NCBI GenBank assembly: GCA_019155185.1
Contig: CM032804.1
Location: 17,889,170 to 17,953,169, forward strand
DNA: 64,000 nucleotides
Direction of reading: 5' to 3'
DNA from: Beaufortia kweichowensis
Taxonomy: Eukaryota; Chordata; Actinopteri; Cypriniformes; Gastromyzontidae
The notes beneath the pieces are model-generated. The model worked only from the letters and a program-made list of their open reading frames with translations. It had not been told where the DNA came from and did not search any database. Below are positions 33,606 through 46,079 of this stretch, piece by piece; positions within the stretch are counted from its first letter, which is position 1, and each line of letters begins with the position of its first letter. The position numbers and the translations under genes are program-made.

Positions 33606-34873
33606 TGTAACCAGGTGAAAAGGTGTAGTAAAACTCAAGACTGGTTTTTTAGACCCTGGGTTGAATGTACTGTACATAGAGTGTGTGTTTGGTGTCTGTC
33701 TAGGGTGTTGCTGTAATGTTGTGCTGGCCCTTTAAGAATGCGCAGTTGTGTAGTGTCGGAGAAAAAAGTGCCAGAAAGAGACACAGATGAGCAGCACGAG
33801 TTAGCTGCGTGTGCTAGAAGTTTCTCAGTAGTTGAATAACGCTGGTTAAAAGCTGTTAAATCCCAAAATAGAGGGGAATGTGTACACTTAGTAAATTATA
33901 ACTCGTTTTCGGTGCTAGTGTGATTGGCGAATCAACATCAGTTGCTGGTGAACATGTCGGTGTGACGTAATAAACTGTTTTCATCCAAGCGTAAGTGTTG
34001 ATGATGTTATCTGTATTGTAACATTTATTTAAGCATAATCTGAGATAAACCAGTAATATTAACATGTGATTATTTTGTTTAGAGGGGAGAGAAAGTGCTC
34101 CTTAGATGCTTTGTGTTGCGGTGCAGGTGTAAAACATTCACGTGAGTGTTCACTTTTATTGGTTGTACAAATATTTGTTATACACATGCATGTTTTTTTC
34201 CAACGAGTGTGATGGTATGATTGTTTTCACTGTTATGTGTTTCAAAATGTTAAGGAAGTTTTGTAATTTTTCCCTGTATTGTATGCAGAGGGAAATTGAG
34301 TTGGCATAGGCCATGTTAAAGTGTGAACCTGTGCTAGAGCTGTAAGTTTAAAGCAGCAAATTCATTTTTTTGAAGCTCTCTGTGAACTCAGTTGCTAATG
34401 TAATGTTGTTATATGATGTAATGTTATAATATAATGTAATGCATTTAACTGGGTGTTGAATTGTGCAATGGTGGTTAAAAATGTGTTTTTAGTGTGTAAA
34501 ATTGTATTTCCTAAATTCCTTTGTATATTTTGAGTGAGGTTATTGGGTTGAACAATTTTGATGATTGACAGCTGCTGAATATGTGCTTTTGTTTTTCAGA
34601 GTAAGGGGCTACTACCGTTGTCTATGTTTATGTTTATGTTCATGTTTATTGGTCGTCCATATCTACGTTGACTGTAAATGTGGAAAGAAGGCACAGACAA
34701 TTTGTTGCTGAGATCAATCTATATTGCCTTACCTGGCTGCATTTAAGTTTGACTTTTTCCATTCAATTCCCCAAATTGCATAATTAACGCGCAGCGCTGT
34801 TTCAAGTGCAGTCTGGAATAAAAGTTCCCTCTTTCATCCTGTGTCCGGTGTCACCTTTGATATCTCGGCCACA
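33606..34873 (+). repeat. 5' LTR of the 33.6-42.0 kb Gypsy
   Basis: 1,268 bp with TG...CA ends. Near its 3' end GGAATAAAAGTTCCCTC provides an AATAAA poly(A) signal. TGGTACCAGAAGGGG, a TGG-starting primer-binding-site candidate, follows 7 bp downstream. Confidence 0.9.
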
Positions 34874-35156
34874 GAGATTTTGGTACCAGAAGGGGTTTCC
34901 ATTGCTAAATTTGGGGAACATAGACAACGGTAGTAGTGAGAGGGGTCGAGTACCGGTGCCGGAGGAGGTCGACGGCGTGCAGTGTGGCGTGCCTGGAGAG
35001 CCTGCAGGAAGCAAGGGACCAGCTTCGGAAGCGCGGGAGGGTGTTCACTTCACCGCTAAGATCGTTGGCAAAGGAGACTGTGAGGAATCGCCCCTTTCAA
35101 GTTGGACTGTAGTGACTGTGTTTTACTTTGCCATCCGTTAGAGACATTATCTGAAC

Positions 35157-36281
35157 ATGGAGCAGAATGACGATGAGTCGGCTGCTCGGGCTGGAACCAA
35201 CCATGACGTGGACAATGCTGCTGCTGCGCAGTAGTGGAGATGAAGGTAATCCAGTGGCAGAACTGCAATCACAAATATTAGAGTTAGGTCGAAGACACGA
35301 CCAAGTAATGTCAACCCTTGCTAATATGAGTAATGTTACCAGTAGGTCATATGTTTATATTCCGAGGGGCGCCAAATTGTGCCCTTCAGTGGTGATTATG
35401 TTAAAGATGGTCAGTCCATCGATGAGTTCATTGATGAGGTTGAAGCGGGTAATTCGGGTGAGGGGTTTGAACACTGATGACCAAGTTGATTTCATAATTT
35501 CACATTTAAGAGGTTCTGCATTAGATGAAGTAAAGTTGCGCATGGGGAGAGACCAAACAACCCAGTGATCTGTTTTCATATTTGCGGGGGCTTTTAGGGA
35601 GAAACGCACTACACCCCAATTGTTGCATGCTTTTTGCGCTGCCGACAGTTAGAGAGGGGAAGATTTCGTGACTTTTCACATGCTCTCTCAGCTTCTGAAT
35701 TCTGCTCTCCAACAGTCTCAAAATGCTGTGTCTGATCCCAGCTTGCTTTTAAGAGATCAGTTCATTGAAGGCATAAGAGATGCGACTTTTTTAGAGAGCT
35801 GCTTAAAGTTTGTCAGAGAAAAGCCTCAGTCCACCTTATTTGACATAATGTGAAGAGGCCATGATGTGGGTGGTGGAGGACAGGCCCGTGGTTCTAATGT
35901 GGCCAGGACTCGAAATATTGTGAGTACGTGTTCTGGAGAAATGTTCAGAGCATTCAAGTCCAGTCAGTGCTACACAAAGTGGCGTAGCAGTGGCCTTGCA
36001 GGAGGTAGTAAAATCATCAGCTCAGCAGGGTAAAGCTATTGGGGAACTCACTAATGCAGTTCGTGAACTTGCTGTACAAAAAGGCCAGTTCCAATAATAG
36101 TCAGAGTGAAAAGCCTAAAGTCAAACCCAAGTATACAGATGATGGCCAACCCATCTGTTTAAGGTGTGAAGGGGTGGGACATATAGCTAGACAGTGTCCT
36201 GTACCACGTAGCTTCAAAGGCCGGTCCACTGCCACCACAGATTCTGCGGTGCAGGGAAACGGAGCCTCTCCATTGCTGTGA
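35157..36281 (+). pseudogene. Gypsy gag remnant with CCHC zinc knuckle
   Basis: It starts at the ATG at 35,157 but is split over several frames. Recognisable parts are a capsid-like stretch around 35,400-35,570 and a helical segment LLLRDQFIEGIRDATFLESC (about 35,740-35,800). A nucleocapsid knuckle CLRCEGVGHIARQC (36,156-36,197, CX2CX4HX4C, all ligands present) follows. Gag packages element RNA. The helical segment resembles the gag fragment at 26.5 and 47.2 kb, so the elements are related. Confidence 0.8.
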
Positions 36282-36664
36282 GCCAAGCAATGCGAGGAAA
36301 ATCAGAAGGCTCAAATTGTAGTACATTAACGAAAGAACGTTTCCTGGAGCGTGCAGTTGGAAAATGTCCTGAAGTGGATATTCACATTGGGGGTGTTCCA
36401 GTTAGGTGTCTGCTAGACACAGGAAGTAATGTGAGTACCCTAACCGAAAGTTTCTTCAGAGAAAATCTCCATGGGGAAGACAGGGACCTTCACTGCACCT
36501 CTAAGTGGCTAAAAATTACTGCAGCAAACAAGCTACCACTGCCATACTTAGGCTATGTTGAATTGGACATCCAGGTGATGGGGCTAACTATACCTGAATG
36601 TGGGTTTTTGATTGTCCGAGACGGGGACGCTGCTGAGTCGGATCCAACGCCCCTGGAATCATAG
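36278..36664 (+). pseudogene. Gypsy aspartic protease region
   Basis: This frame carries VDIHIGGVPVRCLLDTGS, with the catalytic Asp-Thr-Gly intact, and then VSTLTESFF and LPYLGYVELDIQ. It overlaps the gag frame by a few bases and ends at a stop at 36,662, before the RT frame begins. Confidence 0.8.
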
Positions 36665-36666
36665 GC

Positions 36667-38700
36667 ATGAATATCACCCAGAGATGCAGAGAGCTGGCAC
36701 TGACTGAGTTTGACACGACTTTAGGAGGGAAGCTGGACTCTGTGTGGAGAGAAGCTTTCAGTCATGTACAGGAAGTTGAGCTGGTAAAAACAATGTCGGC
36801 TGCCAGAGTTAGTGGTAAGGGCAAAACCCATGTACCAGCATCCTCGGTAGCCACAGTCTATGCCCGAGTAAATAAGAAAGCCACTGACACCGGAGCGTGG
36901 CAGCTGCTGGAACCAGGAAGCACCCCTTTACCAGGCGGATTGATTCCCCTGCCCACCTTAGTGTCGCCCCGAAGTCAAGTGTTTCCAGTTCAAGTGGTCA
37001 ACTTTTCCCAGGAAGATGTTTGGCTGCCTCCTAGAGTTCGGCTTGGGATACTTAACCACTGTCAGTGTGCTGGAAGTGACGTTTGTGAGGTGAGATTCCA
37101 GCGCATCTCTGCTGACCACGAGGAGGTGAAAATTGATCAGAGAGACAAACCAATGTCTGATTCCGATCTAAGTAATCTGTTAAGTAGGCTGCATATAGGA
37201 GGTACTCCTGAACAGCAAGCCCAGCTTGGTGTACTACTCATGAAGCATGCCGATGTGTTCGCGATTCGTGATGAAGACCTGGGATACACGGATCGGGTTA
37301 AGCATGAGATCCACTTGACAGATGATACTCCCATTTCTCAGCCATATCGCAGGATACCACCGACTCAGTTTGAGGAGGTCAAAGAGCATATCTCGGGTTT
37401 ACTTCGGAAGGGTGTCATCCAGGAAAGCTCAAGTTCTGCGTCACCCATTGTCCTGGAAAGCGCAAGGCTGATGGAAGTCTGAGGCTGTGTGTGGATTATA
37501 GGAGACTAAACTCCAAGACTAAGCGTGATGCTTTTTCCATTGCCAGCGCATTGATGAGAGTTTGGATGCATTGGGTGGAGCACAAGTTTTCTCGACAATA
37601 GATCTTGCTAGTGGGTACCATCAAGTTGCGGTCCGTGAGGAGGACAGACCTAAAACGGCTTTCACTACACCTTTTGGTCTTTATGAATACCGGCGGATGC
37701 CCTTTGGGCTGTGCAATGCCCCTGCGACTTTCCAGAGGCTCATGCAAGCCAGCATGTGTAATTTAGTCTTCCAAATTGTGCTCATTTTACTTAGATGACT
37801 TGTTGGTGTACTTTGTCTACCTTTCATGAACATCTGGTGCGCCTTGAAACAGTGTTTAAAAGGTTGAGAGAAACTGGGCTAAAGGTGAAAATAGAGAAGT
37901 GTCACTTTTTGCAGGCAGAGGTGAGATTCCTTGGTCATCAAGTTTCAGCTGAGGGCGTGGGTACAGACCCTGATAAGATAAGTGCAGTTCGGGAGTGGCC
38001 AGTCCCTAGTACTCTCAAGGAGCTCAGATCCTTCTTAGGATTCTGTAGTTATTATAGAAGATTCATTGAGGGTTTTCACAGATAGCTGGGTCAGCTTCAT
38101 GATGTAAGTGAATGTGTGCCTTAGAGAGGCAAGTTCCATCAAGGCAGCTCAGGTGTTTAAGAGTTCTTGGTCTCCCCAGTGTCAAAGCGGCATTTGAACG
38201 TCTCAAAGACAAACTTACCAGTGCACCGACACTGGGGTATGCTGATTTCCACACTCCCTTTGTGATAGAGACTGATGCGAGAGCAACCTTGGGTTGGGAG
38301 CAGTCTTGTATCAGCATCAAAAGGGTAAGAAAACTGTGATCGCATATGCCAGTAGGAGGTTAAGGGGGCTGAGAAAAATGATCAAAATTACAGCAGCATG
38401 AAGTTGGAACTGTTAGCTTGGCTGGGCGGTCACTGAAAAGTTCAGAAGTTACTTGTTGGGGTCCAAATTCACCATCATAACAGACAACAATCCCCTCTGC
38501 CATCTCACGACTGCTAAATTGGGAGCCATTGAACAGCTGCTGGGTTGCTCCAGCTCGCTGTATTTGATTTTGAAGTCAAGTATCGCCCTGGACTGATGCA
38601 ACACTGCTGCTGATGCCCTTTCCAGGATACCAGGGTCCAGTGAACCAGACTTTGGAAGCGAAGATGCAGAGTATGATGGCTGCGTGGCAATCTGTAACTC
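36667..38700 (+). pseudogene. Gypsy reverse transcriptase and RNase H, frameshifted
   Basis: RT blocks appear in order. HEIHLTDDTPISQPYRRIPP is at about 37,300 and LLRKGVIQESSSSASPIVL at about 37,400. IDLASGYHQVAV, MPFGLCNAPATFQRLMQ and a YLDD catalytic core at about 37,790-37,802 follow, the last in a different frame from the preceding blocks. ELRSFLGFCSYYRRFI then leads into an RNase H-like stretch (ETDAR near 38,270). At least four frame changes separate them. Confidence 0.85.
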
Positions 38701-40690
38701 GCTCAGGACAGGAACAGCTCTGGGGCCAGACCTGCTAGCAGCTGGTGTGGAGTGCAGCAAAGTCAGGCAGCTACAGGCGCCCTTGGCTGGAGAAGATGAT
38801 GATGTGGGTGAGAATACTCCGACTTTGCCAGGGTATTCAAAAGCAGAACTTCAACAGTTTCAGGAGTCAGATCCAACGCTCTCTGTATTTACGGAGTTCT
38901 GGAAGGCGACAAAAAGAAACCATCCAAGCAAGAGAGGTTATGTTTGCCCAGAGCTGTGCATTCCCTGTTGAAACAGTGGCCAAGGATCAGAGCCAAGGAT
39001 GGTCTCTTATATCGTGTATCGATGATGTCCATACTGGTGAATGTTTCCAGCTGCTATTACCTACCTGCCTGATAGATCAAGTCCTGAAAAACGTCCCACA
39101 ATCAGATGGGTCATCAAGGGATAGAGAGAACCTTAGGCCTGTTGAGACAGAGATGTTTCTGGGTAGGGATGCACGAGGATGTGGAACAGTGGGTGAAGCG
39201 ATGTCAACGCTGTGTGTTAGCTGAAGATGCCGCAACCCAAGATTAAGGCACCTTGGGCTTCCTTCTTTGGCCCCGACCACTGGAGGTTGTAGCAGTCGAC
39301 TTTACAACCCTTGAACCAGCCACGGATGGGCGAGAAAATGTTTTAGTAGTGACGGATGTGTTTACAAAATTCAGTCAAGCATTTCCCACTCGTGATCAGA
39401 AAGCTGAGACCACCGCCAAGATCCTACTCAGAGAATGGTTCTTGAAGTATGGAGTTCCCCAACGCATTACACTCGGATCAGGGCAGGAACTTTGAAAGCT
39501 GTGATTGCGGAGCTCTGCAAGTTGTATGGGGTCAAGAAAACTCGCGACAAATCGCATCACCCCCAGGGCAATCCACAATGTGAAAGGTTCAATAGAACTC
39601 TTCATGACCTCTTGAAGTCTCTCCGCCGAAAAGAAGCGCAGATGGCCAGACCATTTATCTGAGCTTGTTTATGCATATAACGTAACACCACACTCATCCA
39701 CAGGGTACTCCACCGTACTATCTGTTGTTCGGGATCCAGCCGCGATCTGCCAGTTGATGCTCTGTTGGGCCAGGAGCCTGTAACAGATGATAAGCCTGAC
39801 TGGTTAAAAGTGCACCAAGAACGTCTCCGAGATGCCCATGTTCGAAAGCAAAGGAATATGCTGAACGGAAAGCCGCGGAAAGAGCAAGGCAGCATGAGGA
39901 GAATGTATATTGCCCAGGCTGCAGAGGTGGGGCAACATGTGTACCCGCGCGACATCGCCCACCTGGACGAAACAAGATTCAGGGACGCTTGGTCTTCCAT
40001 TGTGTACAGGGTGTTAGATGTTCAAGGGACCCACATTACACTGTAGAGCCTGCTGAAGGGGTCCAGCAAAGAGGGTGCACAGGTCCAATCTCAGGCTTTG
40101 TACTAACCTAGTCCCAGTGCCAATGCCAAGATGTCAGAAACCACCTGTCCCGGGCGATGTAGTGACCTCAGGCTCAGAGTCGGAGATGCCATCGTTGGAG
40201 GCAGAGTGTGTTCTAGTGGAGGAAGTGTTTTGTCCTAGGAGGAAGTCACAGCAGTTGTAATACCTGAGTGTGCAGAGCAGCCCATTCCTGAGTCCAGAGA
40301 CCATTTGAATTATCAGGAGGAGCATTCTACCAGGAGTGGTGATAGTGCAAGACCTGATGATAGTCTAGAAGAGACATCAGTATCTGTTGAGCCAGTAACA
40401 GAATGTGTCCACTTACCTGTGGAAGATCAAGTGATGAGACCTGTGCCTACTCCTAGAAAAATAAGAAAAGGTAGTGTTCGGCAGGAAGAGAATTGTCCCA
40501 CTGCGCTGCGAAAGCGCGAAAGAGAACAACTGCAGGAACACACACAATAATCCTTATCGATTGCCTAAGTCTGTATGCAATGCAGTGTCTTTCAGTCCTG
40601 ATGTGCTTTCCCAGGTGCTAGCTGGAATGGTTCTTTATACCACAGGGCAGCTTCAAGGGGGGCAAGATTGTTAGTGTTGATAGTCACCGA
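38700..40690 (+). pseudogene. Gypsy integrase and 3' internal region, frameshifted
   Basis: The integrase core is visible as VAVDFTTLEPATDGRENVLV (first catalytic Asp, about 39,290), WFLKYGVPQRIT (about 39,437), and SHHPQGNPQCERFNRTLHDL (catalytic Glu, about 39,555-39,610). The second Asp region lies at a frame break near 39,475. Past 39,760 a basic C-terminal region and an unassigned open stretch (40,305-40,550) lead to a purine-rich AGCAGGGAGAG tract before the 3' LTR. Confidence 0.8.
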
Positions 40691-40715
40691 GGACGTTGAC
40701 ATTCAGCAGGGAGAG

Positions 40716-41958
40716 TGTAACCAGGTGAAAAGGTGCAGTAAAACTCAAGACTGGTTTTTAGACCCTGGGTTGAATGTACTGTACATAGAGTGTGTGTTTG
40801 GTGTCTGTCTAGGGTGTTGCTGTAATGTTGTGCTGGCCCTTTAAGAAGCACGGTTGTGTGAGTGTCGGGAAAAAAGTGCCGAAAGAGACACAGATGAGCA
40901 GCACGAGTTAGCTGGGCGTGTGCTAGAAGTTTCTCAGTAGTTGAATAACGCTGGTTAAAAGCTGTTAAATCCCAAAATAGAGGGAATGTGTACACTTAGT
41001 AAATTATAACTCGTTTTCCGGTGCTAGTGTGATTGGCGAATCAACATCAGTTGCTGGTGAACATGTCGGTGTGGACGTAATAAACTGTTTTCATCCAAGC
41101 GTAAAGTGTTGATGATGTTATCTGTATTGTAACATTTATTTAAGCATAATCTGAGATAAAACCAGTAATATTAACATGTGATTATTTTGTTTAGAGGGAG
41201 AGAAAGTGCTCCTTAGATGCTTTGTGTTGCGGTGCAGGTGTAAAACATTCACGTGAGTGTTCACTTTTATTGGTTGTACAAATATTTGTTTATACACATG
41301 CATGTTTTTCCAACGAGTGTGATGGTATGATTGTTTCACTGTTATGTGTTTCAAAATGTTAAGGAAGTTTTGTAATTTTTTCCCTGTATTGTATGCAGAG
41401 GGAAATTGAGTTGGCATAGGCCATGTTAAAGTGTGAACCTGTGCTAAAGCTGTAAGTTTAAAGCAGCAAATTCATTTTTTTGAAGCTCTCTGTGAACTCA
41501 GTTGCTAATGTAATGTTGTTATATGATGTAATGTTATAATATAATGTAATGCATTTAACTGGGTGTTGAATTGTGCAATGGTGGTTAAAAATGTGTTTTA
41601 GTGTGTAAAATTGTATTTCCTAAATTCCTTTGTATATTTTGAGTGAGGTTATTGGGTTGAACAATTTTGATGATTGACAGCTGCTGAATATGTGCTTTTG
41701 TTTTTCTATGTTTATGTTTATGTTCATGTTTATTGGTCGTCCATATCTACGTTGACTGTAAATGTGGAAAAGAAGGCACAGACAATTTGTTGCTGAGATC
41801 AATCTATATTGCCTTACCTGGCTGCATTTAAGTTTGACTTTTTCCATTCAATTCCCCAAATTGCATAATTAACGCTGCGCTGTTTCAAGTGCAGTCTGGA
41901 ATAAAAGTTCCCTCTTTCATCCTGTGTCCGGTGTCACCTTTCGATATCTCGGGCCACA
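40716..41958 (+). repeat. 3' LTR of the 33.6-42.0 kb Gypsy
   Basis: 1,243 bp, colinear with the 5' LTR. It lacks about 20 bp (AGAGTAAGGGGCTACTACCG region) present in the 5' LTR at about 34,598-34,620, and differs by scattered one-base indels. Confidence 0.9.
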
Positions 41959-41962
41959 CATA

Positions 41963-43404
41963 GATCTCATGTCACCTGATCAATAAATAAACTATGAAAA
42001 GTTAATAGAAGATGATGAACTGTATTATTAAATTAACAATATTTATTATATATGTGACATAATATAGATACTAAACAACAATATTTACAAAGATGTTCCA
42101 GTTAAATTAGGATAATGGGGGAAATGTAACACTCAGTAGGACCACACCTGCAAAAAAGTCCCGCCTTCCAGTAAAATCAGCCAATCGTGTATCGTTAAAG
42201 ACTGATGATTCTCTGGAGGAGCTGCTTTGTATGTACATGAAACAATTGAGCAAATTGAGATTAAGAAACAAAGTATATACAGTTAAGGTCAGGTTTAATT
42301 GTTGATCCGAAATATGGAGTTTTATTGTGACCTGGTGTTTTTCATCATTCAAGTAATAGAGAATTGACCTTGTATGAGTGAAATATCTGCCTGGAGATGG
42401 TGCAAATCTGTATAGATGGTGCAAACGTGTATAACTGAAATATCCTCCATGTGTGTTGCAGATTCTCCTTGAGCAGATTTAATGAACTGTGGAGATTTTT
42501 TTCATCTGCAATGACACACAGGAAACACCTGCTGTTATAACACTAGTTAATTTAAGCTCTATGTAAATCGATTCTCTACCATCTGCTATTATCAGTTCAG
42601 TTGATATTCATCCAACCAGACAAGATAGGGAAGATCATTTAAACTTCATTTATATGTTGTCTTGGCATATCCATATCAAAGTTAGCAGGAAAATAGTATA
42701 CAGAATGAACACAATCGAAAAAATTATAATAAAAAGTTTGAAGTTACCAAAATAATCCATAGCTGATATGACTGGATTTTGCATTTATTTATTATGATAA
42801 TTCACAGTATTGTGGTATTGCAATAACATTTCATTTGAATCACTTTTACCGTCTTATTTTTATTTCCAAATGACTTTATTATGCTGTGATGCCCAAACTA
42901 CACATGATGTGATCTGTTAAAATATTCTCAAGGGACGGCTCTGTCCTCACGCTTTACAATCTGTTTTACACCTGCTGAGACCACATTTACTGTTATGTAA
43001 ATTGTGAGATTTCTCGGTTCTCGCTCAGGATGGAGAGGAAGTTTCTTTGATTGTTCAAGGAGGACAAACAGCAATCAGAAATGATATACCAAACGCTGAA
43101 ATAAATGAACAAATGTCCAGTGATATACAGGAGCCTCCTTTACATCTAAAAAATATTTATTAAAATGCTCTGGGTTAAAAACAAATGAACACTTCATCAC
43201 ATCTCGTATACCACACAGAATAGTTTTGTCATAATTTCAAGTGAGCCTTACAGTATTAAAGGCAGGAACCTGCAAATCTACACAAAACCTCTTAACTGCT
43301 CCAGAGCATTTAACAATCTATGACCATTTTCATGTTGACTTTGGGAAAAGGGTCGCAATACTAAGAGGAATGGTAAGATACCCACATACTCGTATACAAA
43401 ATGT
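41963..43404. other. Second copy of the C-downstream flank, no gene
   Basis: Continues the C2 flank after the Gypsy insertion and matches 21,140-22,604. No coding region is supported. Confidence 0.6.
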
Positions 43405-43480
43405 ATAATGCACTGTAAATTGCTTTGAATAAAAGTGTCTGGCAAATGCATAAATGTAACTGTAAATAAATGTTACTGTC
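43405..43480 (-). repeat. Fish SINE 3' tail, second copy
   Basis: AATTGCTTTGAATAAAAGTG with TCTGGCAAATGCATAAATGT, orthologous to 22,605-22,680. Confidence 0.65.
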
Positions 43481-43825
43481 TACTTAGGCTTCCCATGCTT
43501 TTGGGAAAAGAAGCCAGGGTTAGTAAAGCAATATCAATATCAAGTTTTATTTTGACATGCATGCTGTACAATTTATATACTACAAATGTTTAAGTTTCAT
43601 GGCTTTTTTAAGGCATGCGTTGCCCTTTTGTATTAGTGATCGAAATATATTTATCTGTTTTTACAAACTGTTGTGATAATCATCAAACATCAAGTCAAAA
43701 ATGCTGTCGCTAGTTAGATAACCCCTCAATTATTAGTCCATATCCAGCTGTTTTGACAGAAGCCCTATATGATAGAAATGCACAGCGAGTTCTGCTCTGA
43801 AAAGGAGACGTGTCCATCATGAACT

Positions 43826-44096
43826 TCACAGGTAATATTCTCCTCCCTGATCGTGGCTGATGTAAGACGTTTCGATGCCGTTAACAGAGAAGACAGTGTG
43901 TTGGTCTGCTGGCTCTTGCAATGAAGTGATGTACCACAAATCTTCTGGCACCTCCAGCTCCAGGATCTTCTGCTTGATGCGCAGTTTCTTCTCGATGCTT
44001 CGCCGCTTGAATTTAAACTCAATGATGGTTTTGGTGTATCCGTTTAAGGCCGTGACCGCCGAGCCCATGCAGGTGGCGAACGAGCCCCATGCCAAA
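43826..44096 (-). CDS. GSG1/GSG1L-like last coding exon, copy 2 (open)
   Basis: The minus-strand exon begins after CTCTCTTTCAG and runs open to TGA at 43,826. It encodes LAWGSFATCMGSAVTALNGY (fourth membrane segment), TKTIIEFKFKRRSIEKKL (basic cytoplasmic stretch), and a tail ending SHDQGGEYYL. LAWGSF and the TKT-IEF motif match my recollection of the GSG1L family of claudin-like four-pass proteins. The tail does not resemble GSG1L, so GSG1 or GSG1L2 are alternatives. It joins in phase to the exon at 44,702-44,813. The exons for the first three membrane segments were not found, so this is a 3' gene fragment or the end of a gene reaching outside the window. Confidence 0.72.
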
Positions 44097-44317
44097 CTGA
44101 AAGAGAGAACAGAGCAAGCTACATCGAATCTATCGAACCCATGACCTTTGGGGTGCTAATGCAATGTTCTGTTATTGAGAAAAAAAAACATTTATTATGA
44201 ATTCTTACAAAAGTATAAATATCTAGCTTCCCAGTTAATATGTTTTTTAATTTAAAATGCAGTTCATATACAAGTCTGCTTAAAGGGATAGTTCACCCAA
44301 AAATGAAAAATATTTTA

Positions 44318-44372
44318 TTCACATTTACATTTAGGCATTTAGCTGACGCTTTTATTCAAAGCGACTTACAAA
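44318..44372 (+). repeat. Fish SINE end, second copy
   Basis: ACATTTAGGCATTTAGCTGA then CGCTTTTATTCAAAGCGACT, the common fish SINE end, inside the GSG1L-like intron. Confidence 0.7.
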
Positions 44373-44701
44373 CATTAGGAGACAAATGTTTCTTTTGGTC
44401 TTAAGATTTCTTTTTATTTTAAATGTAATTTATTTATTCATTCTTATGTCATTTCAAACCTGTATGACTTTCTTTCAAAATATTTTGAAGAATATTGCTA
44501 ATCAGACAACACTGATCCCCATTTTCTTCCCTTGTATGAACACAAAACCACTGAGACATTTCTCAAACTATCTTCTTTTGTGTTACACCAAAGAAAGAGA
44601 CATATACAGGTTTTTGAACGACCGTAAATAAATGATTTTTATTTGGGGGTTTTGAATTCTGCTCACAAATTTTGGTGAAATGTGTCACTTTTGAGACTTA
44701 C

Positions 44702-44813
44702 AAATAGGACCAGCTGTAGTCCCATGTCTTAGGTCTCCAGTCTTCTGGACCCATGCTGACAGCCAGCTGGAAAGCTGTGGTGAACATCATATGGGCAACC
44801 ATTCCCAGAAGAC
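44702..44813 (-). CDS. GSG1/GSG1L-like penultimate exon, copy 2 (open)
   Basis: 112 bp on the minus strand between an AG acceptor and a GTAAGT donor. It encodes GLLGMVAHMMFTTAFQLAV, MGPEDWRPKTWDYSWSY and part of the next codon. The extracellular GPEDWRP motif and preceding membrane helix are characteristic of GSG1L-type proteins. The Trp codon that is TAG in copy 1 is intact here. The phase agrees with the last exon. Confidence 0.75.
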
Positions 44814-45529
44814 CTACGTCACAGAAACATGTTGTGATTATTCTATTTATCCACAAGGTGGCAGTATGGCTTTTGCATATTGACTAAACTGGATAAATAA
44901 ACCTATTTGAAATTCATCTTAATACGAATAATTGCAGTACAGAGGCTAATTTTACTAATCTTTAGTCAATTTCATATGCAGGGACACACTAAGGATACAA
45001 GAAATCATCAGTACAAGACATTCTTTCTATTTACTCAAAGCAACCTACAGTTCCTTTTGCCTTATATCAGTATTTAAATCCCACAGACTTGCACGACCAG
45101 AACAACTAAAGGAAGTACAAGAATAAAACAAAACAAGTTGCACTTTATTTTGATAATCCACTTTGGACATTCTACTAACTGTAGCTCTTATTAGATTATT
45201 AGTAGAGTGTCAGGTTCGGGTTGGTATAGGGTTAGGTATACCCCTAACCCATCAACTACATGTCAAAATAAATTGACATGCACTTGAAAAGTTACTTATA
45301 GTCAGTACAATGTCTTGGTGGTCCTTCAAAATAAAATAAAGTGTCAACAGATATTATGCAGACAGTTCACTAATACTAATGACTGGTGGATGACAAGAAG
45401 TTGTTACCCAAAACCTTTGCCATCCTTCAGCTCATTGTGTTCTCAACCAAAATCTTAAAACGTGTGAATGTGCCAAAGTAACAGCATAATACTGAACTTC
45501 AGTGAAGATATTAAGGATATTTCATATTT
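44814..45529. other. Intergenic, second copy, no gene
   Basis: Colinear with 24,030-24,749. No additional exon was found. Confidence 0.5.
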
Positions 45530-46078
45530 AAACATACAATAAAGAATTTCTAAATCAAGTGGTGGTGGTAGATCATTCTCCCATTTAGCACCTAAACTTT
45601 GGAATAGTCTTCCTAGTGCTGTGAGGGAGGCAGACACACTCTCTCAGTTTAAATCTAGATTAAAGACCTATCTCTTTAACATAGCATACACATAGTCCAA
45701 CAGTTTATAACACAAATCCCCTAAGGGATTGTTAGGCTGCGTTAATTAGGCCAACCGGAACCGGGAACACTTCCCTAACAATCTGATGTACTTGTTGTAT
45801 CTAAGGGTGTGAAACAGTATTACTCTAGCTCTAGCAAATTCAGTACACGACTTTAACGCAAATAATTTTTATCAAATTACTGACTGCAGCTGTGACGCGT
45901 CAGAGGAGAAATTACCCTCCAAGTGAGCCTGGGTTCTATTTTCTGCAAACCATTTTCTGTTCCAAGGTTTTTTTCTCCCTTTTCCTGTTTGTCATTGTTT
46001 ATTCTGCTGTAAAGCTGCTTTGAAACAGTGCTACATTGTTAAAGCGCTATACAAATAAACTTGAACTTGAACTTGAAG
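45530..46078 (+). mobile_element. 5'-truncated L2-like LINE, copy 2
   Basis: Same ORF2 terminus and ACTTGAACTTGAACTTGAA tail as 24,750-25,425. About 120 bp around the TA microsatellite of copy 1 are missing (near 45,975). Confidence 0.8.
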
Positions 46079-46079
46079 C

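Larger units (their letters stand above)
33606..41958 (+). mobile_element. Near full-length Ty3/Gypsy-type LTR retrotransposon, 8.35 kb, coding region decayed
   Basis: Two direct LTRs (33606-34873 and 40716-41958) begin TGTAACC and end GGCCACA. The element is flanked by CATA on both sides (33602-33605 and 41959-41962), a 4-bp target duplication. The matching unfilled site is in cluster 1 at about 21,139-21,150 (GAATTGCACAGATCTC). The inside reads gag, zinc knuckle, protease, reverse transcriptase, RNase H, integrase, which is the Gypsy order. Frameshifts and stops occur throughout, so it is not autonomous as given. The LTRs differ only by scattered bases and short indels, so insertion was fairly recent. 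Confidence 0.93.

Noticed and set aside
33856..34065. Short open frames inside the 5' LTR at 33.6-34.9 kb
   Set aside because: They are within LTR and not conserved in frame in the 3' LTR.
44386..44631. Plus-strand open frame in the GSG1L-like intron
   Set aside because: AT-rich intronic sequence next to a SINE end. The equivalent in copy 1 is not open and no domain is seen.
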